Shown: positions 26,280 to 34,474, counted from the stretch's first letter. The stretch is DNA of 41,871 nt from Cyclobacteriaceae bacterium (GCA_947457095.1 CANGUK010000009.1:1-41871); one strand, 5' to 3'. The notes: a model not told the origin generated them from the sequence alone. Program-made: numbers and translations.

Positions 26280-26306
26280 CCAAGGCTTGGCGAAACCAAG
26301 GATTGG
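26280..26306 (+). promoter_or_regulatory. Symmetric imperfect hairpin in the cas6-like leader
   Basis: An outer 4-bp stem CCAA/TTGG (26280-26283, 26303-26306), a symmetric two-by-two internal loop GG/GA, an inner 5-bp stem CTTGG/CCAAG (26286-26290, 26296-26300) and a CGAAA loop. The same bases also form a second overlapping palindrome, CCAAG-G-CTTGG (26280-26290). It could act as an RNA structure or as a DNA operator with repeated CCAAG half-sites. No T-tract follows directly, so it is not a typical terminator. Confidence 0.5.
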
Positions 26307-26332
26307 ATTGTTTCATTTTATTTTTCACCACC

Positions 26333-27223
26333 GTGAGAGTACGTATTATATTTTCCTTAAAAAACAAAGGCTCCTTTTTGCCTTTCCACCACCAGTACAT
26401 TCTGGCTCAATTCCTCAAAGGAGTCATCGTCAAAGGAGGGAAAGAAGAATTCTTCAACTACAATTTCTTCAATTTCTCAGGATTGAAGGGACAAACCAAG
26501 GTGAGCCGTAGTGGATTGCACTACTACTCCAGTTTGGTCACGCTTGTCCTTTCCTCTCAGAGTGAAGAGTTTATCGATTACTTGCTAGAACAAGTATTCG
26601 CCACTCCAAAAATTGAGTTGGGCAACTTAATCCTTTCCCCTGAGTACACCGAACTAGAGACTGAACCTACCTTGGAGGTTTCCAATAAGTTTGTCTGCAT
26701 CTCTCCTTTGGTGCTCATCACACCAGCATTCAATGAAGAAGCGGGAAAGCGATTCATCAACCCAGACAGTGATGAATTCTCTGATTTATTGTATGAATCT
26801 ACCTTGACTCGTATGGAAAAATCAGGCTGGTACACCCCAGAACAAATGGAATCTTTCTTCAAGTTTCAGGTAGTGCCCGATATGGTCTATGTGAACAAGT
26901 TAAAAGAACAGCAGAAAAAGTTTGCTCGAATCTACGCGGTCTACGACCTAGACGTAAAATACGAGGTACGAGGATATACACTTCCATTCACCCTTTATGC
27001 CGCTCCTGAAGTACAGGATTTTGTATTCAAATGTGGATTGGGTGCCTTTACCCATAAGGGTTTTGGAATGATGGACTTGGCCACGCATCCTGCTGACAAT
27101 AAAACTACTCCTTACAAGTTTAAAAGAGAAGGTTTTGTGCCTTACAAAGCCACTGGCGAACGAGTTCGACAAAATGTAGCCCCTACGGAAGAAGAATCTG
27201 AAGCCTCTACTGAGGAATTTTAA
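26333..27223 (+). CDS. Stand-alone Cas6-like RAMP protein (CRISPR endoribonuclease family)
   Basis: This 296-residue protein has the family layout: N-terminal strand RVRIIFSLKN, then LPFHHQYILAQFLKGVI (the Cas6 helix 1 motif, normally LP..Y.Y.L), FFNYNFFNFSGL (the F.FS element), FVCISPLVLITP mid-protein, and the C-terminal glycine-rich loop GLGAFTHKGFGMMDL. This supports a double ferredoxin-like RNA-binding fold. GTG at 26333 places the first strand right at the N-terminus. An in-frame TTG at 26303 adds ten hydrophobic residues and falls in the hairpin. No cas gene or repeat array is in the window. The helix with HxxG that carries the usual catalytic His seems to be missing between KGVI and FFNFS. 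The C-terminus is acidic and low in complexity. Cleavage activity is unproven. Confidence 0.8.
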   Translation: MRVRIIFSLKNKGSFLPFHHQYILAQFLKGVIVKGGKEEFFNYNFFNFSGLKGQTKVSRSGLHYYSSLVTLVLSSQSEEFIDYLLEQVFATPKIELGNLILSPEYTELETEPTLEVSNKFVCISPLVLITPAFNEEAGKRFINPDSDEFSDLLYESTLTRMEKSGWYTPEQMESFFKFQVVPDMVYVNKLKEQQKKFARIYAVYDLDVKYEVRGYTLPFTLYAAPEVQDFVFKCGLGAFTHKGFGMMDLATHPADNKTTPYKFKREGFVPYKATGERVRQNVAPTEEESEASTEEF

Positions 27224-27245
27224 TTCCTTCGACTTACCTCTATAG

Positions 27246-27282
27246 ACCCCCAAAGAGTTTTTCTTTTTGGGGGTTATTTTTT
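27246..27282. terminator. Bidirectional terminator between cas6-like and T9SS plug genes
   Basis: ACCCCCAAA (27246-27254) pairs with TTTGGGGGT (27266-27274), with a run of Ts after it on the plus strand (ATTTTTT). The two genes converge here. Confidence 0.75.
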
Positions 27283-27295
27283 GGAAAAAAATGAA

Positions 27296-28564
27296 TTAGA
27301 GTCTCCGCTTATTTGGTTGCAGGTACACATACCCCACCAATTGATCGTAGCGAGAACCAAGCCCTCGGTAATACACAAATACCTCGTACTCATTCTCGGT
27401 TTGAAAATGACTTCCCTCCAAAGATTCAAAGTCAAAGGTCCCATCTCCATTTGCATAAGCAAACTGATAGTCATACCACCCTTGCTTCAATAAAATAGAA
27501 GTGGAATACAATCGCTTTTTGCTATCGTACACCATGGTCGCCTCAGGAGCCTTTCCCCATTGACTGAGTGCTCCCATCAACTTGATGTTTTTTCCAGGCG
27601 CATCATTGAGGTAAAAAGTGGTGTAAACGTATTCACTTTCTACTTCTGGATCTCCGCCTGGTCGATCATTCGTTTGCACCACATAGAACCCATTGAGATC
27701 CAAATACTGAGCATAGGCCCCACCTGGACGTGGTAAATCCACCCGTGCTTCTGCAGCCACCAGGGTTTCTTCCACCTTGACCGAAGCTACATTGACCCCT
27801 GTTGCGCGGATGAAGCGCAAGTCAATAAATCGAAACTCGTTTCCGGCTCGAAAGGTACTTTCCCCCTCAAAGGGTTCATACCGAAGAAGTTTGGAATTTT
27901 GATTCAAAAAGGTAGGCTTACTCAATACTTTTGCGTTGTCCCAACGCTGGTTCTGTCGAAAAACTACTTTGATTTGAACCTGAGGATCAACTACTTCCAG
28001 ATTGCTATAGTTGACCGAAGTATTGATTTGTTGCAAGGTTCTACGATCCTCGGTCTGTGCGGGGGGTACCACTTGAGCGGCTACTGCAGCCAAACTCTCC
28101 ACCACCATAAATCGCTTGGTGAAGATGAGTGCATTTTCATCACGATTTTTGTACACCTTCAGCAGGTAGTTTCCAGATTTACTTACCCGAGGAAGGGTAA
28201 AGGAATACCTAATGTAAGGCATCCGTGTATTGACTGAATAGGCATAGTCCGATAAGGTGAATTCATTGAATGCCAAGGAAAAATCAGTGTCCCGCAAAGC
28301 CGATTTTTTCCAGTCTGCGTCACAGTGAACCAGTTTGGCCGTGTACATCTCCGGGTCATAGGACACATCGTCAAACCATACCACCAAGGATTTGGAATCG
28401 GTCAAAGAAACCACAGGCGCATTCAATTGACTCTCTATATCTCCCCCTTGAGGGAACATTCGAACAGATAGGATGTGGTCTGCATACACCTTATCCTCAA
28501 GCACCTGTGCATTTCCCAAAAAAGAGAGGGTTAGAAAAAGAATGAACAATGCCTGAGTTTTCAT
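27296..28564 (-). CDS. Type IX secretion system plug protein (DUF5103)
   Basis: This 422-residue secreted protein has a signal peptide (MKTQALFILFLTLSFLGNAQ). The DUF5103 pattern is present: an N-terminal beta-rich domain (HILSVRMFPQGGDIESQLNAP, LVVWFDD, YTAKLVHCDADW, YSFTLPRVSKSGNYLLKVY) and a C-terminal Ig/carbohydrate-binding-like domain (GGDPEVESEYVYTTFYL, YDYQFAY, YEVFVYYRGLG). In Flavobacterium a member of this family plugs the periplasmic end of the SprA translocon when no PorV-bound client occupies it. The protein should act in the periplasm. It is 20 nt downstream of the ABC-F gene on the same strand, probably cotranscribed, which is otherwise unrelated in function. Confidence 0.88.
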   Translation of the reverse strand: MKTQALFILFLTLSFLGNAQVLEDKVYADHILSVRMFPQGGDIESQLNAPVVSLTDSKSLVVWFDDVSYDPEMYTAKLVHCDADWKKSALRDTDFSLAFNEFTLSDYAYSVNTRMPYIRYSFTLPRVSKSGNYLLKVYKNRDENALIFTKRFMVVESLAAVAAQVVPPAQTEDRRTLQQINTSVNYSNLEVVDPQVQIKVVFRQNQRWDNAKVLSKPTFLNQNSKLLRYEPFEGESTFRAGNEFRFIDLRFIRATGVNVASVKVEETLVAAEARVDLPRPGGAYAQYLDLNGFYVVQTNDRPGGDPEVESEYVYTTFYLNDAPGKNIKLMGALSQWGKAPEATMVYDSKKRLYSTSILLKQGWYDYQFAYANGDGTFDFESLEGSHFQTENEYEVFVYYRGLGSRYDQLVGYVYLQPNKRRL

Positions 28565-28584
28565 GTGCCTATTCTAAGTTAAAC

Positions 28585-30510
28585 CTAAGCTACTTGTTGT
28601 TGGAGTGTGGAGATTTGATCCACCAGCTGCTCCCAGGTGGCATTCACTTTTTCAAGTGAAGATTGAACCTGCTGATAACTGGTCTGAATTTTCTGGGCTT
28701 CCACTTCATTCAAGTATAAGGTAGGTTCCGCCAATTTGACTTCCAAATCCTGTTTTTGAACTTCCAATTGGTGGATTTCTTTTTCGACAACTTGCAATTG
28801 ATCCTCCAATTTTTTCAATTCCCGTTTGACTTGCTGCGTATCTTCTTTACTTTTTGAAGGCGTCTCTGCTACTGGTTTGACAGACTTTTGCACGGGTGCG
28901 GCGGCCTCCTGAGTTACCTGCTGGCTTCTCCAAAACTCATATTCCTCATAGGTGCCTGGGTATTCCTTGATTTCATGCTGTTCGATATACCAGATTTTGT
29001 TGGCCACCCCTTTGATAAAGTGTCGATCGTGAGAAACCGTGATAAAAGTACCCTCGTACTGCTGCAAGGCCTGAATCAATATATTTACGGATTGAAAATC
29101 CAGGTGGTTGGTCGGTTCATCTAGCAACAAAAAATTGGCCTCAGAAATCAGCGTTTTGGCCAAAGCCACACGCGACTTCTCCCCTCCTGACAGCACCTTG
29201 ATTTTTTTGTATACTTCTTCGTTGGAAAAAAGGAAACATCCCAACACGCCACGAAGCTCCATTTCTGTTTTTCCACTCCCCGCCTGAGACATTTCTTGAA
29301 TGATCTCATTATCTAGCGTCAGAGCTTCCAATTGGTGCTGCGCAAAAAAGGCCTTGATTACGTTGTGGCCTTCAGCTCGCTTTCCAGAAATTACCTCTGT
29401 TCCAGCAATGATACGAAGCAAGGTAGATTTTCCTTTTCCATTGGCTCCAATCAGGGCAATTTTATCCCCTCGCTCAATGCGGGCTGTGGTATTTTTCAAA
29501 ATTGTCAAGTCCCCATAAGCCTTGGATACCTGATCCAAAGTCACCACATCGCGACCTGATTTTTGTGAAAACTTGAATTTAAAATTCACGAAAGCCTCGT
29601 CATTCACCACCTCATGCACCCGCTCCATACGATCCAAAGCCTTAATTCGAGATTGAACCTGATTGGATTTGGTAGCTTTTGCTCGAAATCGTTCAATGAA
29701 GCGTTCAGTTTGTTTGATATGCTGCTGCTGGTTTTCGTAGGCATTCTGCTGCAACTCCATCCGCAACTTTTTTTCTTCCTTGTAAAAGGAATAATTGCCT
29801 GGATAGGAAGTTAAGGTCTGGTTAGCCACTTCCACCGTGGTACTGATGCAATTGTCTAGGAAAGTTTGGTCGTGAGAAACAACCACCACTGCACCTTCGT
29901 AATTTTTTAAGTAATTCTCCACCCATTGGATGGAAGGAAGATCCAGGTGGTTGGTAGGTTCATCGAGCATCAACAATGCTGGCTTTTCCAAAAGTAATTT
30001 GGCAAGCATTACCCGCATTCGCCATCCTCCGGAAAATTGGCGCAGCGGCTTCTGCAAGTCGTTGGTTTGAAATCCAATCCCCTCCAATACCTCCTCTGCT
30101 TTGGCTTTGATGGTATACCCCTCATTGGATTCAAATCGATCCTGCAGATAGGCTAATCGATTGATAACCTCCTCTGAATAGTCTGTTTCCATCAGCTTGA
30201 GCACCTGATCGATTTCATCTTGAATCGCCAAAGTCTCCTTAAATGCTGCCAATGCCACATCCAAAATAGAGTCATCCGACTGGTAGGAAAGTAAGTCCTG
30301 ATTCAAAAATCCAATGGTACAATCCTTTGCCTTTTGCACCTCTCCCGTTGTAGGTAGGTAATCGCCGTGGATGATTTTTAACAAAGTTGATTTTCCGGTA
30401 CCATTCTGACCAACTAGTCCAATTTTATCCTTGGGCTTGATGTGTAAGTTGGCATTTTCGTACAGCGCGCGGCCGCCAATAAAATAAGAGAGGTTACTAA
30501 TGGATAACAT
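28585..30510 (-). CDS. ABC-F family ATPase (translation factor type)
   Basis: This 641-residue soluble protein has two ABC domains and no membrane segments. Domain 1 has GQNGTGKSTLL (Walker A), FSGGWRMR (signature) and LLMLDEPTNHLD (Walker B). Domain 2 has GANGKGKSTLL, LSGGEKSR and LLLDEPTNHLD. The P-site tRNA-interaction motif linker (about 230-300) is rich in Lys, Gln and Arg. A Gln/Glu/Lys-rich coiled coil covers about 555-641. This fits the Uup/YheS-like ABC-F group that acts on ribosomal tRNA-binding sites. The genome context (upstream of the T9SS plug gene) gives no hint of antibiotic resistance. The ATG lies 5 nt after a -7 box. Confidence 0.93.
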   Translation of the reverse strand: MLSISNLSYFIGGRALYENANLHIKPKDKIGLVGQNGTGKSTLLKIIHGDYLPTTGEVQKAKDCTIGFLNQDLLSYQSDDSILDVALAAFKETLAIQDEIDQVLKLMETDYSEEVINRLAYLQDRFESNEGYTIKAKAEEVLEGIGFQTNDLQKPLRQFSGGWRMRVMLAKLLLEKPALLMLDEPTNHLDLPSIQWVENYLKNYEGAVVVVSHDQTFLDNCISTTVEVANQTLTSYPGNYSFYKEEKKLRMELQQNAYENQQQHIKQTERFIERFRAKATKSNQVQSRIKALDRMERVHEVVNDEAFVNFKFKFSQKSGRDVVTLDQVSKAYGDLTILKNTTARIERGDKIALIGANGKGKSTLLRIIAGTEVISGKRAEGHNVIKAFFAQHQLEALTLDNEIIQEMSQAGSGKTEMELRGVLGCFLFSNEEVYKKIKVLSGGEKSRVALAKTLISEANFLLLDEPTNHLDFQSVNILIQALQQYEGTFITVSHDRHFIKGVANKIWYIEQHEIKEYPGTYEEYEFWRSQQVTQEAAAPVQKSVKPVAETPSKSKEDTQQVKRELKKLEDQLQVVEKEIHQLEVQKQDLEVKLAEPTLYLNEVEAQKIQTSYQQVQSSLEKVNATWEQLVDQISTLQQQVA

Positions 30511-30514
30511 GCCG

Positions 30515-30522
30515 CAAAAATA
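30515..30522 (-). promoter_or_regulatory. -7 box four nt before the ABC-F ATG
   Basis: The minus strand reads TATTTTTG, a full TAnnTTTG match, then CGGC and the ATG at 30510. The best -33 candidate is TTC (30546-30544, 21-nt spacer). This is the same geometry as for the acyl-CoA reductase gene and would produce a leaderless or nearly leaderless message. Confidence 0.4.
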
Positions 30523-30591
30523 ACCAATACTCCAGTCTAATCTGAATCATTCTCAGAACTATTCGGTTAAATTTACCCAAAATTAAATCGC

Positions 30592-31779
30592 ATGATTCGA
30601 ACCCTTCGTCTCTTCCCTATTGTTGCTTCAATTCTTCTGCTAAGCCTATTCGCTTGCGGAGAAGAAAAATCAGCCAGTTCTACTACTCCTGTAGGAACAA
30701 AAATCTCGATTTCGGAAGCAAAAGCCGATGTGCAGTTGGCAAAACTAAAACTCCCAGAGGGATTTAGCATTGACGTATGGGCACCAGATGTCCCGAATGC
30801 ACGATCGATGGCCATTTCAGAAAGTGGGATTGTATTCGTGGGAAATCGGCAAGAAAAAAATGTTTATGCCCTAGTGGATGAAAATGGAGATGGAAAGGCT
30901 GATAGCAAATACATCCTAGCTAATGACCTCCGGATGCCTAATGGAGTGGCCATTAAAAATGGAGACCTGTATGTAGCGGAAGTTTCCCGTATCCTACGAT
31001 TCAAAGACATTGAAAAAAACCTTGAAAACCCAACCTACGAGGTGGTTTTTGATGGCTATCCTGACGAAGCCCATCACGGATGGAAGTTCATTGCATTTGG
31101 CCCAGATGGCTTACTATACATACCTGTAGGTGCTCCCTGCAATATCTGTGTGTCCGAGGATCCTATTTTTGCGAGCATCACTCGATTGGACGTGAGCAAA
31201 CCAGGTGCAAAACCTGAAATCTATGCCCATGGAGTCCGCAATTCAGTAGGTATGGATTGGCACCCTGTCAGCAAAGAACTTTGGTTTACAGACAATGGAC
31301 GCGATATGCTTGGCGACGATATGCCGGACTGTGAACTCAATAGAGCCACTAGCCTCGGTCAGCATTTTGGATATCCGTACTGGCATGCAGGTACTATTCA
31401 AGACCCAGAAGTAGGTACAGAAGGTAAAGAAGCCTCGTTCTACACCGAGCCAGCAGCCAAATTAGGTGCCCATACTGCCCCTTTGGGAATTCGCTTTTAC
31501 GAAGGGGATCAGTTCCCCCCCAACTACAAGCACCAACTTTTTATAGCTAAGCATGGCAGCTGGAATCGCAGTAAAAAGTCAGGCTACGAGGTGGTCTTGG
31601 CACGAATGGATTCTACTGGAACGGTTACGGACCAAGAAGTATTTGTAACGGGTTGGCTAGATGCAGAAAGCCAGGAAGCCTGGGGAAGACCAGTAGATGT
31701 TCAGGAATTGAAGGACGGAAGTCTGCTGATCTCAGATGATGTAGCCAACTGCATTTATCGGGTGACCTATTCCAAATAA
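30592..31779 (+). CDS. PQQ-dependent sugar (sorbosone-type) dehydrogenase-like lipoprotein
   Basis: This 395-residue protein has a lipoprotein signal (hydrophobic stretch then LSLFAC, Cys about residue 22). The six-bladed beta-propeller shows the sorbosone/soluble glucose dehydrogenase pattern: LPEGFSIDVWAPDVPNARSM, NGVAIKNGDLYVAE, FGPDGLLYIPVGAPCN, THE HGVRNSVGMDWHP blade, LWFTDNGRDMLGDDMP and DGSLLISDD. Such enzymes oxidise sugars or other alcohols in the periplasm using PQQ and a cytochrome acceptor. No PQQ biosynthesis genes or cytochrome are adjacent, and in this family some members do not bind PQQ, so the cofactor is inferred. It is divergent from the ABC-F gene and ends at a strong bidirectional terminator. 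Confidence 0.86.
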   Translation: MIRTLRLFPIVASILLLSLFACGEEKSASSTTPVGTKISISEAKADVQLAKLKLPEGFSIDVWAPDVPNARSMAISESGIVFVGNRQEKNVYALVDENGDGKADSKYILANDLRMPNGVAIKNGDLYVAEVSRILRFKDIEKNLENPTYEVVFDGYPDEAHHGWKFIAFGPDGLLYIPVGAPCNICVSEDPIFASITRLDVSKPGAKPEIYAHGVRNSVGMDWHPVSKELWFTDNGRDMLGDDMPDCELNRATSLGQHFGYPYWHAGTIQDPEVGTEGKEASFYTEPAAKLGAHTAPLGIRFYEGDQFPPNYKHQLFIAKHGSWNRSKKSGYEVVLARMDSTGTVTDQEVFVTGWLDAESQEAWGRPVDVQELKDGSLLISDDVANCIYRVTYSK

Positions 31780-31803
31780 TCCTTTCAATAAGTGGAAAAA
31801 AAC

Positions 31804-31835
31804 AAAGAGGCTGTCGAATTCGACAGCCTCTTTTT
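31804..31835. terminator. Perfect palindromic bidirectional terminator
   Basis: A 15-bp perfect palindrome centred on GAATTC (31804-31833), flanked by A-tracts and T-tracts, ending both the plus-strand dehydrogenase and the minus-strand AarF-like gene. Confidence 0.88.
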
Positions 31836-33153
31836 AGTTCAACCAATCTGGCTTGGTGGTATCCACCGTCGCTTCAAGTTGATTGAGCAAATTGTATAAG
31901 CCAAAGTAAGTTCGATTGATATACAAGCCATGTCGGGACCCTCGGGCTTGTCTGGAACTTTTGAACATTTTATCGTTTGAAATTCGATCTCCAAGCAAGA
32001 AGATTTGTTCAAAATAGGTATCGTCAGAAAAATCAAATCGATCGACGTGAAATGGTTTGCCAAGTAAGGAGATCATTTCAGTAAAGACCCCCTTGAAATA
32101 CGTTTTCTCCACTTCGGTATCCTTGTCTGAGATAAAGTCAAGGCCGTAGAAGATTTGATCCAATTCGGCTGGATTCATCACCAATTCCCGCTTGATTAAA
32201 GCGAAGTACCCTTGGTAAAAATCCTCTGGAATCACTTTTACACAACCAAAATCAATGATTCCCAAGGTTCCATCTTCTTGAATGATAAAATTTCCAGGAT
32301 GCGGATCCGCATGCACTTGCTTCAAATTATGCACTTGGTGGTGGTAAAAATCCCAAAGCGCTTGCCCTACCTGGTTTTTCAACTCTTGGCTAGGCTTCGT
32401 TGCCATCCATTCCTTGATGTGCTTACCCGCAATCCAATCCATTGTGATAATTCGCTCAGCGCTATATTCATCGTAATAACGCGGAAATCGAAGATTCGGA
32501 ATGTGCATGCAAGCTTCTGAGATTTCCCGAGAACGTGTGACTTCGAGTTGGTAATCCGTTTCCTCCAGTAGGCGCTCCTCCACTTCTCCCATGTAGTGAT
32601 CCAACTCCTTTTCATTCATGTTAAGTAGGCGAAGTGCAAAAGGACGTACCAGTCGTAGGTCCGAGCTTACTGAATCTGCCACTCCAGGATACTGAATTTT
32701 CACGGCCAAGGTTTTGTCTCCTTTGGTTGCCTGGTGCACCTGCCCGATGGATGCCGCATTAATAGCTGACCGGCTGAAGGTGTCAAAGAGTTGCTCCGGA
32801 GTCTTCTGAAAGTACTTCTGAAAAGTCTTCACCACCAAAGGATAAGACAAAGGGGGTGCAGTATACTGCGCCATGGAAAACTTATCCTGGTAGGCCCTTG
32901 GAAGTAGATTTTTATCCATGGACATCATTTGAGCCACCTTGAGGGCAGAACCCTTGAGTTCACTTAGAGAGTTGTAGATATCTGAAGCATTATTCTGGTG
33001 CAATTCCTCCCGATTGAGCGAGGGATTGACCATTTTTTTTGCATAATGTTTGACGTAATTCCCCCCTACCTTCGCTCCTGTAGAAATAAATTTGGCCGCA
33101 CGCTGAACCTTAGAAACAGGAATAGATCCCTGTTCTTTTACCTTGTCAGACAT
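31834..33153 (-). CDS. AarF/UbiB/ABC1 family atypical kinase
   Basis: This 439-residue protein of the ABC1 (ADCK/UbiB) kinase-like family has the invariant KxGQ-type segment (here LKGSALKVAQMMS), the Ala-rich-loop motif SIGQVHQAT followed by TLAVKIQYPG with the ATP-binding Lys, and the catalytic HADPHPGNF and IIDFGC. In proteobacteria UbiB supports ubiquinone synthesis. Bacteroidota use menaquinone, so the role here is probably a lipid- or quinone-related ATPase, by inference. There is no clear C-terminal transmembrane pair. It starts 3 nt after the stop of the TetR-like gene, which is a strict operon arrangement, and the regulator may therefore control it. Confidence 0.9.
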   Translation of the reverse strand: MSDKVKEQGSIPVSKVQRAAKFISTGAKVGGNYVKHYAKKMVNPSLNREELHQNNASDIYNSLSELKGSALKVAQMMSMDKNLLPRAYQDKFSMAQYTAPPLSYPLVVKTFQKYFQKTPEQLFDTFSRSAINAASIGQVHQATKGDKTLAVKIQYPGVADSVSSDLRLVRPFALRLLNMNEKELDHYMGEVEERLLEETDYQLEVTRSREISEACMHIPNLRFPRYYDEYSAERIITMDWIAGKHIKEWMATKPSQELKNQVGQALWDFYHHQVHNLKQVHADPHPGNFIIQEDGTLGIIDFGCVKVIPEDFYQGYFALIKRELVMNPAELDQIFYGLDFISDKDTEVEKTYFKGVFTEMISLLGKPFHVDRFDFSDDTYFEQIFLLGDRISNDKMFKSSRQARGSRHGLYINRTYFGLYNLLNQLEATVDTTKPDWLN

Positions 33154-33156
33154 TCC

Positions 33157-33822
33157 TTATTTGGTTTGGTAAAGAAACTTCGCTAAGTCTAAAAAAGAGT
33201 CTAAGGCACTTTTCCCCATCAAGTCGAAGGCAAAATTGACCGACTTTTCGATGGCAGCATCTGTTTTTTCAAATCGTGGGCTGTTATCATCTAACCAGTA
33301 ACGAAACACAAAGGCTACTTGTAACCACAGCGCCTCATCGTATTTTTCGGTGATCAAGGGACGCGTGGCAATTTCTTGTGTTTCTTTTCCCTCTAGGATC
33401 AGGTCTGATGCAAAATCGGTGAATCGTTCCTTGAAGTCTCGTGTATCGGCGGGTAAATTTTTGAACGTAGCAGCCTTGTCCTTGTAAAGTGACAATAAGT
33501 AGGATCTGTTTTTTTTGAGTTCCTCCACCCAAGTAAATAGGAAGGAAAGGAATTTCTCGCGTACTGCGTATTCCTTATACACCTCTTGCTCCTCCAATTG
33601 GCGATGAGTTTCTTCAAATAAGGCTACCCAGATCGCTGATTTTATGGCTTCAAAGGAGGTGTAATGATTGTAAAACTCGGCTTCTTTGATTTTTAAATCT
33701 TTGGCAAACTTGAAAATGGAAGCAGGTTCTTTGCCATGCTCAAGCACATGCGAAACAAACCCCTCTAAAATCAATTTTTGAAAATCTTTTTTCCCTGTCT
33801 TTTTTGCTGTTGCTGTGTCCAT
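33157..33822 (-). CDS. TetR-like transcriptional regulator
   Basis: This 221-residue protein has an N-terminal helix-turn-helix region at about 12-60. The parts FVSHVLEHGKEPASIFKFAKDLKIKEAEFYNHYTSFEAI show the TetR pattern, in which F.NHY or F.HF follows the recognition helix. The helical C-terminal region (about 70-221) is the ligand-binding and dimerisation part typical of TetR_C groups in Bacteroidota. It lies directly upstream of the AarF-like kinase (3 nt apart), suggesting the pair is one transcription unit under its own control. The ligand is unknown. Its leader contains two hairpins (33859-33871 and 33888-33909), of which the second is a terminator of hslV. Confidence 0.82.
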   Translation of the reverse strand: MDTATAKKTGKKDFQKLILEGFVSHVLEHGKEPASIFKFAKDLKIKEAEFYNHYTSFEAIKSAIWVALFEETHRQLEEQEVYKEYAVREKFLSFLFTWVEELKKNRSYLLSLYKDKAATFKNLPADTRDFKERFTDFASDLILEGKETQEIATRPLITEKYDEALWLQVAFVFRYWLDDNSPRFEKTDAAIEKSVNFAFDLMGKSALDSFLDLAKFLYQTK

Positions 33823-33881
33823 CTGAAATCGTGAAGTATAGGGTTATAACATCAAAACAACCCTTCGGGTTTGCTAGAAAT

Positions 33882-33909
33882 AAAAAAAAGTCGGAATTCT
33901 TTCCGACTT
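33882..33909 (-). terminator. Terminator after hslV
   Basis: 9-bp stem AAGTCGGAA/TTCCGACTT (33888-33896, 33901-33909), TTCT loop, T-tract on the minus strand (33889-33882). It resembles the hairpin at 8154-8182 in its core (GTCGGAA..TTCCG). It lies between hslV (stop 33932) and the TetR-like ATG (33822). A second small stem AACCC/GGGTT (33859-33871) follows downstream. Confidence 0.85.
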
Positions 33910-33931
33910 CATCCGTAATGGGTGGGGAAGA

Positions 33932-34474
33932 TTAAGAAGTTACCTTTTCGACCACCAAATTGTGATTGGTGTAGATGCAGACATCTGCTGCGATATGGAG
34001 ACTTTCACGCACCATTTCTTCGGCAGAAAGTTGGGGTGCAAACTTCTTCATCGCCCGTGCGGCAGACTGGGCATACACGCTGCCCGAACCGATGGTAGCA
34101 ATTTCCATATCGGGCTCGATTACATCGCCATTTCCAGAGATAATCAAAATATCGTCCTTATCTGCCACAATCATCATGGCTTCCAAGCGGCTGAGCATGC
34201 GATCCATGCGCCATTCTTTGGCAAGTTCTACGGCAGCACGCTTCATGTTATTGCCAAAGGCTCCAAGTTTCTCTTCAAACTTATCTAAAAGCGTAAAGGC
34301 ATCGGCTGTAGATCCTGCAAAACCAGTTACAATCTTTCCCCCTTGGAGAACTCTGATTTTCTTCACTGTACTTTTTGCTACTGTATTGCCTAAGGTGGCC
34401 TGTCCATCTGCGCCTATGACTACTTCACCCTTGTGGCGGATCGCTACGACGGTGGTTGATTTTATTTTTTCCAT
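33932..34474 (-). CDS. hslV: HslV (ClpQ) proteasome-like peptidase subunit
   Basis: This 180-residue threonine peptidase forms two stacked hexamers. The catalytic Thr is at residue 7 in STTVVAIRHKG, so a six-residue propeptide (MEKIKS) must be cleaved before activity, unlike the enterobacterial protein where Thr follows Met1. Further family parts are GADGQATLGNTVAKSTVKK, GFAGSTADAFTLLDKFE, ELAKEWRMDRM, IISGNGDV, IGSGSVYAQSAARA and the C-terminal CIYTNHNLVVEK. Length and residues match HslV. The partner unfoldase gene hslU is not adjacent. The gene is preceded by the pdhC terminator and followed by its own. TATACTTG upstream is a weak promoter candidate. Confidence 0.95.
   Translation of the reverse strand: MEKIKSTTVVAIRHKGEVVIGADGQATLGNTVAKSTVKKIRVLQGGKIVTGFAGSTADAFTLLDKFEEKLGAFGNNMKRAAVELAKEWRMDRMLSRLEAMMIVADKDDILIISGNGDVIEPDMEIATIGSGSVYAQSAARAMKKFAPQLSAEEMVRESLHIAADVCIYTNHNLVVEKVTS

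Noticed and set aside
26303-26332. Upstream TTG start for the Cas6-like protein
   Set aside because: It would add ten hydrophobic residues before the first ferredoxin-fold strand and sits inside the leader hairpin; GTG at 26333 fits the family N-terminus.
26280-27290. A CRISPR array accompanying the Cas6-like gene
   Set aside because: I looked for regularly spaced direct repeats around the gene and in the other intergenic regions, and saw none.
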